A stretch of DNA of 64,000 nt, from the NCBI GenBank assembly GCA_032622095.1, contig CP136065.1:246015474-246079473 (forward strand), in the 5' to 3' direction. The notes beneath the pieces are model-generated. The model made no database searches. It saw only the letters and a list, made by a program, of their open reading frames with translations, and was not told the origin of the DNA. This document shows positions 1 through 9,872 of this stretch, in pieces. The stretch is from Siphonodentalium dalli (taxonomy: Eukaryota; Mollusca; Scaphopoda; Gadilida; Siphonodentaliidae). The position numbers and the translations under genes are program-made. The first letter of the stretch is position 1, and each line of letters starts with the position of its first letter.

Positions 1-187
1 ACTCCTTAACCACAGGAGAATTATGGGTAACTTTTCAGGATTTAGTCGGAAATATGGCTTGTTGCCATTCATCGGAAAGCTCTCAAGAGCTTTCTGATGA
101 ATGGCAACAAGCCATATTTCCGAGTAAATCCTGAAAAGTTACCCATAATTCTCCTGTGTTTAAGGAGTTGATTAATTAGGGCATTAC
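1..187. mobile_element. TA-pal palindromic MITE, cut by window edge
   Basis: Two inverted arms meet near 93 (GAAAGCTCTC / GAGCTTTC). They match the nearly perfect palindromes at 19694-19906 and 32886-33098. The left tip lies outside the window. The family has TA target sites and ends CAGTAATGC...GCATTACTG, which suggests a non-autonomous Tc1/mariner-like element. The right tip carries six extra bases (TTACATGTAC, 183-192), discussed in the findings. No coding capacity is seen. Confidence 0.8.
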
Positions 188-264
188 ATGTACTATATAA
201 CATGATTAGGATTAAACCCAAAGATTCCAGTCTAAATATGATTTTCAGAATATTTTTCAATGCT

Positions 265-654
265 TTAACCCTTTACCCAACAGAAGGGCCCTGTGCCAAT
301 GCATTCTCTTATATATGCGAGTCGACCATAGGTCGCCTCGCATATATAAGAGAATGCATTGGCTTAACACATTAAAAATTATAAAATTGTTAAAGAATGT
401 AAGAAAAAATCGTAAAAAGTGTTAAAAAAAGATTTTTTTTAGGCCAATGCATTCTCTTATATATGCGAGGCGACCTATGGTCGACTCGCATATATAAGAG
501 AATGCATTGGCACAGGACATAACTGTAACTATCACAATGTGGTCAAGGAGCGGGTTCCAATGATATCCATATTTGTATGGTTCTATTGAGACAGACCGAA
601 GATATTTTAGGCTGTTGAAGCTTTATTTGGCCGGTTTGTTGGGTAAAGGGTTAA
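265..654 (+). mobile_element. PB-A MITE (TTAA-flanked, two hairpins)
   Basis: The element is bounded by TTAA at 265-268 and 651-654. Its terminal repeats are CCCTTTACCCAACA on the left and the complement TGTTGGGTAAAGGG on the right. It holds two copies of the ~70-bp hairpin module (295-362 and 445-512) in opposite orientation around an AT-rich core. The right part contains a unique ~130-bp stretch, including CGGTTCCAATGATATCC, found in every PB-A copy. TTAA duplication with a CCCTTT terminus is typical of piggyBac-derived MITEs. Confidence 0.85.
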
Positions 655-786
655 CCATTCAAATGTTACCATCAATATTTGATTTAAATTTGGTATCAAA
701 TTGGACTTTGATCAGCTAAGCCACTGTAACAGTAGTGTTTACATAACAATGGTTTCAATATGCAAAATCTCGTCATTAGAGAGTTA

Positions 787-1061
787 TTAACCCTTTCATG
801 ACGGGAGCTGTGCTGGGGCAGCATTAAAGATCCTGTGCCAGTGAAATTTCTTATATATGCGAGTCTCCCATAGGGAGCGAGGTGGGAGCCTCGCATATAT
901 AAGAGAATACACTGGCTAACTAGGTCCAGGTAAATATTGTTAGGCCAATGTATTCTCAAAATATATGCGAGGCTCCATATGGGAGACTCATATATATAAG
1001 AGAATGCATTGGCACAGGGTTTTCCCAAAATTTAATGAAGCTCCCATCATGGAAGTTTTAA
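787..1061 (+). mobile_element. PB-C MITE (TTAA-flanked, two hairpins)
   Basis: It starts TTAACCCTTTCATGACGGGA at 787 and ends with TTAA at 1058-1061 after an imperfect inverted terminus (CTCCCATCATGGAAG). Two hairpins related to the PB-A/PB-B module are present (about 836-916 and 943-1017), with the variant loop GTCTCCCATAGGGAG. Further copies are at 4130-4270, 26234-26488 and 53309-53545. Confidence 0.75.
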
Positions 1062-1111
1062 TAATGGCAATAAAAAAAAAATTGACATATTATTTTCATG
1101 TACTTGTTGAT

Positions 1112-1309
1112 CAAGCCTTGAAATAGTGTGTCTGTCATTTGCAGAATGAGGTCCCCAGAGGGTGAATTTAGTGATGCCACCCCGCATAGCAGGCTAGCAT
1201 CACCAAATTCACCCCCCTGGGAACCTCATTCTGCTGAGGTGTGGCATCACTAAATTCACCCTCTGGGGACCTCATTCTGCAAATGACAGACACACTATTT
1301 CAAGGCTTA
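1112..1309. mobile_element. hAT-m palindromic MITE
   Basis: The inverted termini are CAAGCCTTGAAATAGTGTG and its complement, around the family core GCAGAATGAGGTCCCCAGAG. The flanking 8-mers are TTGTTGAT (1104-1111) and TTATTGAT (1310-1317), matching at 7 of 8 positions. Eight-base duplication is typical of hAT elements. The assignment rests on target-site length, since no transposase is present. Confidence 0.75.
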
Positions 1310-1376
1310 TTATTGATGATGTTTTACGGACTTTTATAAAACTTATGTTTAAATTTCCCATGAACCAGCTTCGAAG

Positions 1377-1832
1377 CAAGTCTGAATTTACTGTGCCTGT
1401 CATTTGCAAAATGAGGTCTGCAGAGGGTGAATTTAGTGATGCTATCCAACATAGATGGCTGGCATCAATAAATTCACCCTCTGGTGACCTCATTCTACTC
1501 AGGCCTCATCTTCTATGGAAAGTTTCTTTATTATCAAATTTCTAAAGAAACTTCTTCACATAGATTCTATTTCATTTTTAGTTTAGTTTCTCTATATCCC
1601 CAAATTGGCAGACGACATATTGCATAATCGAGGTTCCCAATGGGTGTACATCAAAATATTCACCATTTGGGAACTTCAATCTGAGTCAATGTCTCCCATA
1701 GCAGATAAGGCCATGCATGAGGTCCACAGAGGGTGAATTTGTGATACTAGCCCGCTATGCAGGATAGCGTCACTAAATTCACCCTCTGGGGACCTCATTC
1801 TGCAAATGACAGGCAAACTAAACGCGTTCTTG
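1377..1832. mobile_element. hAT-m MITE with perfect 8-bp target duplication
   Basis: It starts CAAGTCTGAATTTACTGTG and ends at TTCTTG. The exact 8-bp repeat CTTCGAAG lies at 1369-1376 and 1833-1840. The 456-bp interior has three linked palindromic blocks, each with the GAATGAGGTC...GACCTCATTC core. The interior AAATTGGCAGACGACATATTG segment also occurs at 6613 and 17694 and, inverted, near 15815. Confidence 0.85.
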
Positions 1833-1988
1833 CTTCGAAGGCATTCAATCCCTGTAATTGCTGAAGAATATTGAGAGGGCCAATTCAACTGTAGCAGCAA
1901 TACAATTTTAATCATATATCCAATGCACAGACACGATCAATATGATAATATCTATAATAGTATTATGATTACGCCCAAAGATTCCAAA

Positions 1989-2388
1989 TTAACTCTTTAA
2001 CCAACAGAAGGGCCCTGTGCCAATGCATTCTCTTATATATGCGAGTCGACCATAGGTCGCCTCGCATATATAAGAGAATGCATTGGCTTAACACATTAAA
2101 AATTATAAAATTGTTAAAGAATGTAAGAAAAAATGGTAAAAAGTGTTAAAAAAAGAATTTTTTTAGGCCAATGCATTCTCTTATATATGCGAGGCAACCT
2201 ATGGTCGACTCGCATATATAAGAGAATGCATTGGCACAGGGCATAACTGTAACTATCACAATGTGGTCACGGAGTCGGTTCCAATGATATCCATATTTGT
2301 ATGGTTCTATTGAGACAGACCGAAGATATTTTAGGCTGTTGAAGCTTTATTTGGCCGGTTTTGGCCGGTTTGTTGGGTAAAGGGTTAA
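1989..2388 (+). mobile_element. PB-A MITE
   Basis: TTAA lies at 1989-1992 and 2385-2388. The left terminus is slightly decayed (CTCTTTAACCAACA) and the right is TGTTGGGTAAAGGG. Hairpin modules are at 2018-2087 and 2167-2236. It has the same architecture as the copy at 265-654, with an added GGCCGGTTTTGGCCGGTTT near the right end. Confidence 0.85.
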
Positions 2389-2549
2389 CATGAACATGGA
2401 GAAAAACAAATACAATCTAAGTATTTCAGCTACTTTCAAAGACCCCACAGAATGTTTTGAGAATAATGTGTAGCCACTAGAAATCTCATGAGCTGAAATC
2501 ACAGCCTATTAGGTGAAATTACTGTCGTTTTTTATCATTTCTGATGGTC

Positions 2550-3080
2550 CAGTCTTCTAAACGTGAGGTCTGATACATTTTTTTACCCTGTGCCAATGCA
2601 TTCTCTTATATATGCGAGTCGACCATAGGTCGCCTCACATATATAAGAGAATGCATTGGCCTAACAATTTTTTTACCCTGTGCCAATGCATTCTCTTATA
2701 TATGCGAGTCGACCATAGGTCGCCTCGCATATATAAGAGAATGCATTGGCCTAACAATTTTTTACAATTTTAATAATTTTTTCTTGTATTCTTTAACAAT
2801 TTTATAATTTCACCCATACAGAGCCCCAGATAAACATGAGCAGACGACACTCTTCTATATGCTTCTATATATGTGTGGGGCTCCCTGCAGGGTAATGGAT
2901 GTTTTTTATTTTATGTCCTAAAAATTGTAAGAAACATTTATTTAAAAAAAATTATAAAAAATTGTTAGGCCAATGCATTCTCTTATATATGCGAGGCGAC
3001 CTATGGTCGACTCGCATATATAAGAGAATGCATTGGCACAGGGTAAAAAAATGTATCAGACCTCACATTTAGAAGACTGA
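2550..3080. mobile_element. Composite inverted element with three hairpin modules
   Basis: The outer inverted repeats (AGTCTTCTAAACGTGAGGTC at 2551 and its near-complement ending about 3079) enclose three hairpin modules at 2591-2661, 2680-2750 and 2969-3038. The first two are a direct tandem duplication that includes the preceding TTTTTTTACCCTG. A further small hairpin with GAGCCCC...GGGGCTC arms (about 2820-2895) lies inside and resembles the unit at 44051-44147. The target duplication is not clear. Confidence 0.6.
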
Positions 3081-3451
3081 AACATCCATCTCGAGCTTTG
3101 ATTGAACAATAAAGCCACGTTACAACTGGAAATAAACCGCAATCACGATCGTAAAGTGATAAGATTTAATCACTTTACGCAATATAGAGACGGAATTAGT
3201 AACACAGTTTTATACAATATACAGATGGCATTAGTAAGAGAAGCTCCAGACGGAATGACTGTGTGGCCGCCAATACTAATATTGGTCCTCCGAAGCATGG
3301 AGACAAGCAAAACGATAAACGGAATGTTCACAGGGAGTTACTGTGTAGCTGTCTGCATTTGTCTTCACGGATTAGCCCTCTCTGTACTAAACTAGAATGC
3401 ACTCAATGGAGGTGCCTATACTTATGGACAGTTTTGCATGTTTGTAGTGTC
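3081..3451 (+). repeat. Diverged dispersed repeat, no gene recognised
   Basis: This stretch resembles 7131-7260 and 8090-8220: CTGTGTGGCCGC followed by a GGAGTTACTGT(G/T)TAGCTGTCTGCAT segment. It can be read openly for 97 codons at 3102-3395, but the product resembles no family I know, and the related copies do not keep the frame. I treat it as an old interspersed repeat. Confidence 0.35.
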
Positions 3452-3826
3452 TTAAAGTGATGTGAAACACTCCGGCATGGTGATCAAATAGAAATGGAGA
3501 ATAATCTTCTTCAAAGTAGTAATTTAAAAAAATAGTATATCCAAATTGACAACAAACACCGTCATTCTTATATATGAATTAAATGCAGTGACTCTCGATG
3601 GCGAAATTGTTTTCATTAGTATATCGCCGATAGATTCGTCCCAAATCGAGTAGTAAATATTTACAATTGAGCGTAGTTATGACGATGTTTTCTATGGAGT
3701 GGTATGGTCGATTTGCTTCAAATTTTCGGCGATGTTAGTAGAATGTTACATTCCTCCAGTTGTCAAAGTACCTGAATACTAACTTATCAGTTTCACGCAC
3801 CCGAACAAGTACATAATATGTCTTTA
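3452..3826 (+). mobile_element. Family E element (TTAAAGTGATGTGAAAC)
   Basis: A 375-bp dispersed unit between TTAA motifs at 3452-3455 and 3823-3826. It starts AAGTGATGTGAAACACTCC and ends near CATAATATGTCTTTAA. Homologous copies lie at 12374-12686, 16143-16517 and 45703-46079 (inverted), with a diverged one near 18629-18960. Conserved internal landmarks are TCTATGGAGTGGTATGGTC and GTAAATATTTACA. Terminal inverted repeats are short, so the class is uncertain. Confidence 0.65.
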
Positions 3827-3995
3827 ATCTATACATATAAAAGAGTAGGATCTGTCTGTCTCGGTGTCTGTCCCTTCTCAGGATTTTTCTCAGACTTCTG
3901 GTCCAATTTCAACCAAATTTGGTGTTGTGACTCGGGGTACCCTGGCAAAGGTTATAACGGTGTTAGATTTTCCAAATTTTGATTAAAATAAATTT
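3827..3995 (+). repeat. Family F dispersed repeat (GAGTAGGATCTGTCTG)
   Basis: GAGTAGGATCTGTCTG, followed by GACTCGGGGTACCCTGGC, recurs at 51590-51680. Both copies sit in unrelated contexts, and each is followed by an AT-rich stretch. Probably the end of a dispersed non-coding element. Confidence 0.5.
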
Positions 3996-4124
3996 AATTA
4001 AATTAATAAAAAACATTAAATATTTTTTTAAATAAGCTCACTATGGGCCTATTTCAGAATCAAATAAGTCCAATATGAACCTATGTGAATATTTAGGTCC
4101 AATATGAAACTATTTTCATGAGGA

Positions 4125-4270
4125 TAGGGAGCCTCACATATATAAGAGAATGCACTGGCTTACAAGGTCATGGTAACTATTGTTAGGCCAATATATTCTC
4201 TTTTATATGCGAGGCTCCCTATGGAAGACACACATATATTATGAGAATGCATTGGCACAGGTTTTTCGCA
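4125..4270 (+). mobile_element. PB-C MITE fragment
   Basis: It contains the right half of the first PB-C hairpin, the linker CAAGGTCATGGTAACTATTGT, and a decayed second hairpin (4186-4257). The left terminus is missing. The preceding ~100 bp repeats short TTCAGAATCAAATAAGTCC-like phrases but otherwise shows nothing recognisable. Confidence 0.55.
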
Positions 4271-4523
4271 AAACCACTATAAATTGAAATTAAAATAGTC
4301 AATGTTAAAACCCTTTGATTTGTTGCAGTTTGTGGCATTGTTGACTGCATGGTCATCAGAAACTAAATACAACCAGCCCTCAGACATGTACAAAACAATT
4401 CTTCTTTTTGTTATTGACGTCAATTTAATTTTTTTATTTGCACAAAAAACAGGGTCCATTTTACAAATCAACCTCTCCCCCACCACCACCGGCCTAGCAA
4501 AAACCCTGCATGACCAACATCAT

Positions 4524-4805
4524 TTAATTCTCTTTGAGTGCCAGGTCCGATTTTTGTATACCCTGTGCCAATGCATTCTCTTATATATGCGAGTCGACCA
4601 TAGGTCGCCTCGCATATATAAGAGAATGCATTGGCCTAACAATTTTTCATCATTTGTTATTATTTTTTACAATTTCTTACAATTTTAATAAAAAAATTTA
4701 AATGTAAAAAAAAAAAAGTTTTTTATTTTTTTTATTTTTTAGGGCCGATTTTACTGACCGTAAATTAGGGCCGATGAGATCGGCCCCTGGCACTGAAAGG
4801 GTTAA
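4524..4805 (+). mobile_element. PB-B MITE
   Basis: TTAA lies at 4524-4527 and 4802-4805. The termini are TTTGAGTGCCAGG (start decayed) and CCTGGCACTGAAAGGG. One hairpin module (4565-4634) lies near the left end. Near the right end, GGGCCGATGAGATCGGCCC forms a small palindrome that all PB-B copies share. Confidence 0.8.
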
Positions 4806-5094
4806 GTATCATAAAACAATCTCAACTCCTCAGCAGACCTTAGCGATGATATCAATGTGTGTTGTTTCTGAACATGCATCAAACTCCAATAATTCTACAG
4901 TCCCCTATGCAACTTACACTGATTATATATTTGCGTCATTCTTAAATCTTATTTTACTTATATTACTGCTAAACATGCATCAAACTCCAATGCCTAAATG
5001 CCTCTTAGTGATGATATCAATCTTGTCTTGTTTCTAAACATGCATCAAACTCCAATGAATCTACAGTCCTCTGAAACTAAAAGTTAATAAAAGG
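4806..5094 (+). repeat. Short tandem duplication, ~100-bp units
   Basis: CATGCATCAAACTCCAAT occurs three times (near 4874, 4975 and 5040). Each time it is preceded by a GATGATATCAAT...TTGTTTCT phrase, giving about two and a half diverged tandem units. No protein is recognised. Confidence 0.5.
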
Positions 5095-5475
5095 TTGCTG
5101 ACCAAAATACCCCCCCCCCCCTCCCCAACTAAGGTGGCAGGTTTGAAGGATTTACGGTTGATTAAGGGCAATAAATTAGCCATAAATGACTCAACTGAAC
5201 TCAAAATCGTAGGTGCGCAGGTTCCCAAGCTTGTTAAACAAAAAATTGACTGGAAAATGACGGAATATAGGCTCGGACAAAAGATGTATCCTAAAGGATG
5301 TACGATTCTATGTCTAAAAATGGCAATAACTCCGCCAAAATGATTCAGACCGAACTCAAAATCGCAGATGTGTAGGTTCCCAATCTGGTGGATATATATG
5401 CCAATTTTTAAACTGACCAGAAATTGACAGAATACAGGCATGAACAAAGTTCCGGACGGACACATGCATGCACAA
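5095..5475 (+). repeat. Dispersed repeat with two diverged monomers
   Basis: Two related monomers (about 5180-5285 and 5340-5450) each contain GAACTCAAAATCG, AGGTTCCCAA and a GAC(G/A)GAATA phrase. The second ends CCGGACGGACACATGCATG. A C-rich tract lies at 5109-5125. Both strands read open for 80 to 130 codons, but the products resemble no known family. Probably a non-coding interspersed repeat. Confidence 0.4.
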
Positions 5476-5718
5476 GGGTCATTACTATAGTCCTCCGAAG
5501 GAATGTCGGGGGGACAAATAATGCTACATGTACAGACAAATCAATTCAAGTTCCAAGTTTAACTCCAAATACCATGAACTGTAATAGCTAAACTACATGA
5601 CCCCATTTTAAAGAGTTTATTTATGACCGGCAACAGTCTTGAACTCCTCAAAATACATTTGTAATAGACTTAAACACCTTCATGACATATCCATATCTGA
5701 ATGGCTGACACCTGATAT

Positions 5719-6002
5719 ACAGTAATGCCCTAAGTAATCAACTCTTGCAGAATTATGGGTAACTTTTCAGGATTTAGTCGGAAACCGGTATACTCCTGTA
5801 TAATATATTCCAAGGTAGATTATCTAATATCATCCTACAAGGAACCCACTGCCCCCTCCCCAAACAAGAAACCTGTATACAATACTCACCACAGAGGAGC
5901 TTTCCGATTAATGGCAACAAGCCATATTTCCAAATTTCTAAATGCTGAAAAGTTACCCATAATTCTGCTGTGGTTAAGGAGTCGATTAATTAGAGCATTA
6001 CC
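5719..6002. mobile_element. TA-pal MITE with an internal insertion
   Basis: The left arm (ACAGTAATGCCCTAAG, from 5719) stops at 5783 and the right arm resumes near 5893. Between them lies ~110 bp foreign to the family. The right tip lacks the final CTGTA. The element is flanked by 29-bp direct repeats (5691-5719 and 6001-6029, one mismatch), far longer than the TA duplication expected. Confidence 0.75.
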
Positions 6003-6048
6003 ATATCTGAATGGCTGACACATGATATAACTACCAGGCCTATCAACA

Positions 6049-6402
6049 AATAAGTTTCCTCTGAATTCATATTATATCAGTTCAGATAAAAATCCCCAAA
6101 GAGGAACGTGCACCCTTGTTCTCGAGCCTGAGTTTACATGGTACATCATTGCGATTAAATCTGCTGCGCGGGGCACATTATTAGCCCTGGTTAAGTAATC
6201 CTGCTAACTTGCCATGATACTGGTGGGTCCTGCTAAATTGCTATGATCCTGATATTGCAAACTGATGCCGTTACGAAACAATATCGTCATTTTTTCTAAA
6301 GTTGTCTATTTCGCGGCGTTTCCTCTGAATTCATGTTATATCAGTTGAGATAAAATCCCCAAAGAGGAATGTGCACCCTTGTTCTCGAGCCTGAGTTTAG
6401 TG
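6049..6402 (+). repeat. 86-bp direct repeat pair around a unique spacer
   Basis: Segments 6049-6134 and 6317-6402 are almost identical, both running from GTTTCCTCTGAATTCAT to CTCGAGCCTGAGTTTA. The shared end includes the first ~14 bp of the hAT-m element that starts at 6386, so the duplication postdates that insertion and the first copy broke off just inside it. The spacer (6135-6316) has no recognisable feature. Confidence 0.7.
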
Positions 6403-6763
6403 TGCCTGTCATTTGCAGAATAGGGTCCCCAGAGGGTGAATTTAGTGATGCTATCCCACATAGTGGGCTAGCATAACTAAATTCACCCTCTGGGGGACCT
6501 CATTCTGCTTAGTCCTCATCTTCTCTCGAATGTTTCTTTATTATCAAACTTCTATAGAAACTTCTTCAAATAGTTTCCATTTCTTTTTTAATTTAGTTTC
6601 TCTATATCCCCAAATTGGCAGACGACATATTGCATAATCGAGGTTCCCAATGGGTGTACATAACAATATTCACTGTTGAAGTCACCTAAGCGGGATAGCA
6701 TCACTAAATTTATCCTCTGATGATCTCATTCTGCAAATGACAGGCACACTAAACTCAGACTTG
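6386..6763. mobile_element. hAT-m MITE with perfect 8-bp target duplication
   Basis: It starts CGAGCCTGAGTTTAGTGTG and ends CACTAAACTCAGACTTG. CTTGTTCT is repeated exactly at 6378-6385 and 6764-6771. The interior has the family's GAATAGGGTCCCCAGAGGG...CTCTGGGGGACCTC hairpin, then the GGCAGACGACATATTGCA block and a partial third hairpin. Confidence 0.85.
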
Positions 6764-6897
6764 CTTGTTCTAGTGCACATGAACCATTCTGTATTTGTGT
6801 TTTTCCTTTAATTACATAATATTTATCAACAGATATACCCCTCCATAGATAATATTATATTCTGTGATAGTCTGTGATAATACAAGTATCAGTGATG

Positions 6898-7130
6898 TTA
6901 ACCCTTTGAGTGCCAGGGGCCGATCTCATCGGCCCTAAACCTACAAAATAAGTCTGTTAAAGAATATACGAATAAGTTGTAAAAAATTGTAAAAAAAAAT
7001 AAAATTGTTAGGCCAATGCATTCTCTTATATATGCGAGGCGACCTAAGGTCAACTCGCATATATAAGAGAATGCATTGACACAGGGTATATGGGTTGATA
7101 CAAAAATCGACTTGGCACTCAAAGGGTTAA
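6898..7130 (-). mobile_element. PB-B MITE
   Basis: TTAA lies at 6898-6901 and 7127-7130, with termini CCCTTTGAGTGCCAGG and TTGGCACTCAAAGGG. One hairpin module (7012-7080) lies near the right end, so this copy is inverted relative to those at 7591 and 9650. Confidence 0.85.
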
Positions 7131-7447
7131 CGCAACCTCCAGACTAAATCACTGTGTGGCCGCTAGTACTAATATCATCCTTGGAAACATGAAGACATTA
7201 GGATAGCGATTAATGGAGTTATAGGGAGTTACTGTTTAGCTGTCTGCATATAAAGACATGACATAATATCGAAATGGCTGACACATGATAAAACTGCCAG
7301 ACATACATAAACAGGTATATAGAATGGCACTCAATGGTTAAAAATACCAGACTACCTTACATACAGGTCCATAACTTATTGCTATCTATCCACCAGCATC
7401 AGATGTCTGTCAAGATAGATGCTGGCAAATACATGGCACCAGAATAT

Positions 7448-7550
7448 ACAGTAATGCCCTAAGTAATCGACTCCTTATAACCACAGCAGAATTATGGGTA
7501 ACTTTTCAGGATTTAGTCGGAAATATGGCTTGTTGCCATTCATCGGAAAG
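7448..7550 (+). mobile_element. TA-pal MITE, left arm only
   Basis: A single arm from ACAGTAATGCCCTAAG to CATTCATCGGAAAG. It ends near the dyad centre and no right arm follows. A PB-B element begins 40 bp further on. Confidence 0.75.
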
Positions 7551-7590
7551 GTCTGAAATGTTTGTAGAAAATTCACAAATTTGAAAGTCA

Positions 7591-7840
7591 TTAACCCTTT
7601 GAGTGCCAGGTCTGATTTTTGTATCAACCCATATACCCTGTGCCAATGCATTCTCTTATATATGCGAGTCGACCATAGGTCGCCTCGCATATATAAGAGA
7701 ATGCATTGGCTTAACATTTTTTTTTTTTTTTTTTTTTAATTTTTTTTTTACAATTTTAATATATTTTATTATATTCTTTAACAGACTTATTGTGTAGGTT
7801 TAGGGCCGATAATATCGGCCCCTGGCACTCAAAGGGTTAA
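7591..7840 (+). mobile_element. PB-B MITE
   Basis: TTAA at 7591-7594 and 7837-7840 with complete termini CCCTTTGAGTGCCAGG and CCTGGCACTCAAAGGG. One hairpin module (7641-7710) is followed by a long T tract and the GGGCCGATAATATCGGCCC palindrome. Confidence 0.9.
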
Positions 7841-8379
7841 GAGCCATAATTCTGATAAAAATGAATGGACGAAACCCGTAGTACGTGGGTATTCTTCCCC
7901 CTAGCTGTGCTATCACCTTGATAGTTAACACCCGGGTTACAAGTATGTTTGGACACACAGCTTCATGGACAGACTGACTGACAAGACAGAGCCCTCGACT
8001 ATATAAATACCGATTATAATAAATACCGATATACAGACTTTATATACATGTACACTCTTTGATTCAATTACTTCACTATTCAGTCAGTTACAGTTTAGCT
8101 GTCTGTATTTTACTTCCTGACATAATATTGGGATCTGCTGTCAGACAGATGATAAAGCTACCAGGCCGATAGACAACAAAGTTTCCTTTGAATTCACTAG
8201 CATGTGATATCAGTTGAGATATGCAAATAAATAGCAGCAAAATATCTGAATCGCTGACACATGGAAAAACTACCAGGTCTATAAACAACCAAGTAGCCTT
8301 TGAATTTAACAGGGATGTGATATGAGTTGGAATCAGCGCCAGTAAATATGAAACTGGTGCAAAATACACATGAGAGTGT
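7841..8379 (+). repeat. Mostly unrecognised; short diverged direct repeats
   Basis: Segments near 8135-8215 and 8235-8320 are diverged direct copies: a GCTGACACATG-like phrase, then AAACTACCAGG, TATA(G/A)ACAAC and CCTTTGAATT. Part of this phrase also occurs near 6010 and 7275. No gene is seen. Confidence 0.4.
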
Positions 8380-8395
8380 CACCCCCTACCCCCTA

Positions 8396-9540
8396 TGAAT
8401 CCTGAATACTTGTTAACAGAGGGGGTAAATCCTGAATGCCAGTTAACAGAGTGGGGTGAATCCTGAATACTTGTTAACAGAGGGGGTGAATCCTGAATGC
8501 CAGTTAACAGAGTGGGGTGAATCCTGAATACTTGTTAACAGAGGGGGTGAATCCTGAATGCCAGTTAACAGAGTGGGGTGAATCCTGAATACTTGTTAAC
8601 AGAGTGGGTGAATCCTGAATGCCAGTTAACAGAGTGGGGTGAATCCTGAATACTTGTTAACAGAGTGGGTGAATCCTGAATACCAGTTAACAGAGGGGGT
8701 GAATCCTACATACTGATTAACAGAGGGGGTGAATCCTGCATACCAGTTAACAGAGGGGGGTGAATCATGCATACCAGTTAACAGAGTGGGGTGAATCCTG
8801 AATGCTTGTTAACAGAGTGGGTGAATCCTGAATGCCAGTTAACAGAGTGGGGTGAATCCTGAATACTTGTTAACAGAGTGGGGTGAATCCTGAATACTTG
8901 TTAACAGAGGGGGTGAATCCTGAATGCCAGTTAACAGAGTGGGGTGAATCCTGAATACTTGTTAACAGAGTGGGTGAATCCTGAATGCCAGTTAACAGAG
9001 TGGGGTGAATCCTACATACTGATTAACAGAGGGGGTGAATCCTGCATACCAGTTAACAGAGGGGGTGAATCCTGCATACCAGTTAACAGAGGGGGGTGAA
9101 TCCTGCATACCAGTTAACAGAGGGGGTGAATCCTGCACACCAGTTAACAGAGGGGGTGAATCCTGCATACCAGTTAACAGAGGGGGGTGAATCCTGCATA
9201 CCAGTTAACAGAGGGGGTGAATCCTGCATACCAGTTAACAGAGGGGGTGAATCCTGCACACCAGTTAACAGAGGGGGTGAATCCTGCATACCAGTTAACA
9301 GAGGGGGTGAATCCTGCATACCAGTTAATAGAGGGGGTTGAATCCTGCATACCATTTAACAGAGTGGGGTGAATCCTACATACCAGTTAACAGAGGGGGG
9401 TGAATCATGCATACTGATTAACAGAGGGGGGTGAATCCTGCATACCAGTTAACAGAGGGGGGTGAATCCTGCATACCAGTTAACAGAGGGGGGGTGAATC
9501 CTGCATACCAGTTAACAGAGGGGGGGGTGAATCATGCCAC
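8396..9540 (+). repeat. Minisatellite, ~31-bp unit, about 36 copies
   Basis: The unit is GTGAATCCTGMATRCCAGTTAACAGAGNGGG. Units are 30 to 33 bp, differing mainly in the length of the G run. In the left half, units with CTTGTTAAC alternate with units with CCAGTTAAC, giving a 62-bp higher-order pattern. The right half is homogenised to CCAGTTAAC. Both strands read open for about 60 to 90 codons because 30-bp units keep frame. I see no reason to regard these as proteins. Confidence 0.95.
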
Positions 9541-9649
9541 TGGTTAAACAAATATAGAATACAAGTCATGGTTATTTCACACTAATATCATAATTTTCAC
9601 ATATTTGCTAAAGTAATGGCCATAAACTTCAATATTTCAAAATGTCATT

Positions 9650-9872
9650 TTAACCCTTTGAGTGCCAGGTCGATTTTTGTATCAACCCATATACCCTGTG
9701 CCAATGCATTCTCTTATATATGCGAGTCGACCATAGGTCGCCTCGCATATATAAGAGAATGCATTGGCCTAACATTTTTTACAATTTTAATAATTTATTC
9801 TTACATTCTTTAACAGACTTATTTTGTATGTTTAGGGCCATTGAGATCGGCCCCTGGCACTCAAAGGGTTAA
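9650..9872 (+). mobile_element. PB-B MITE
   Basis: TTAA at 9650-9653 and 9869-9872; termini CCCTTTGAGTGCCAGG and CCTGGCACTCAAAGGG; one hairpin module at 9698-9767. A compact, well-preserved copy of the family. Confidence 0.9.

Noticed and set aside
9083-9372. Overlapping frames on both strands of the 31-bp minisatellite
   Set aside because: The frames stay open only because several successive units are 30 bp. They break wherever the G run changes length, as expected for non-coding repeats.
7603-9813. Frames reading through the hairpin modules (for example 7603-7797 and 9616-9813), giving recurring peptides with [11 protein letters not shown]
   Set aside because: The repeated peptide is the hairpin stem translated. 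It appears on both strands and in many copies and is not under visible protein constraint.
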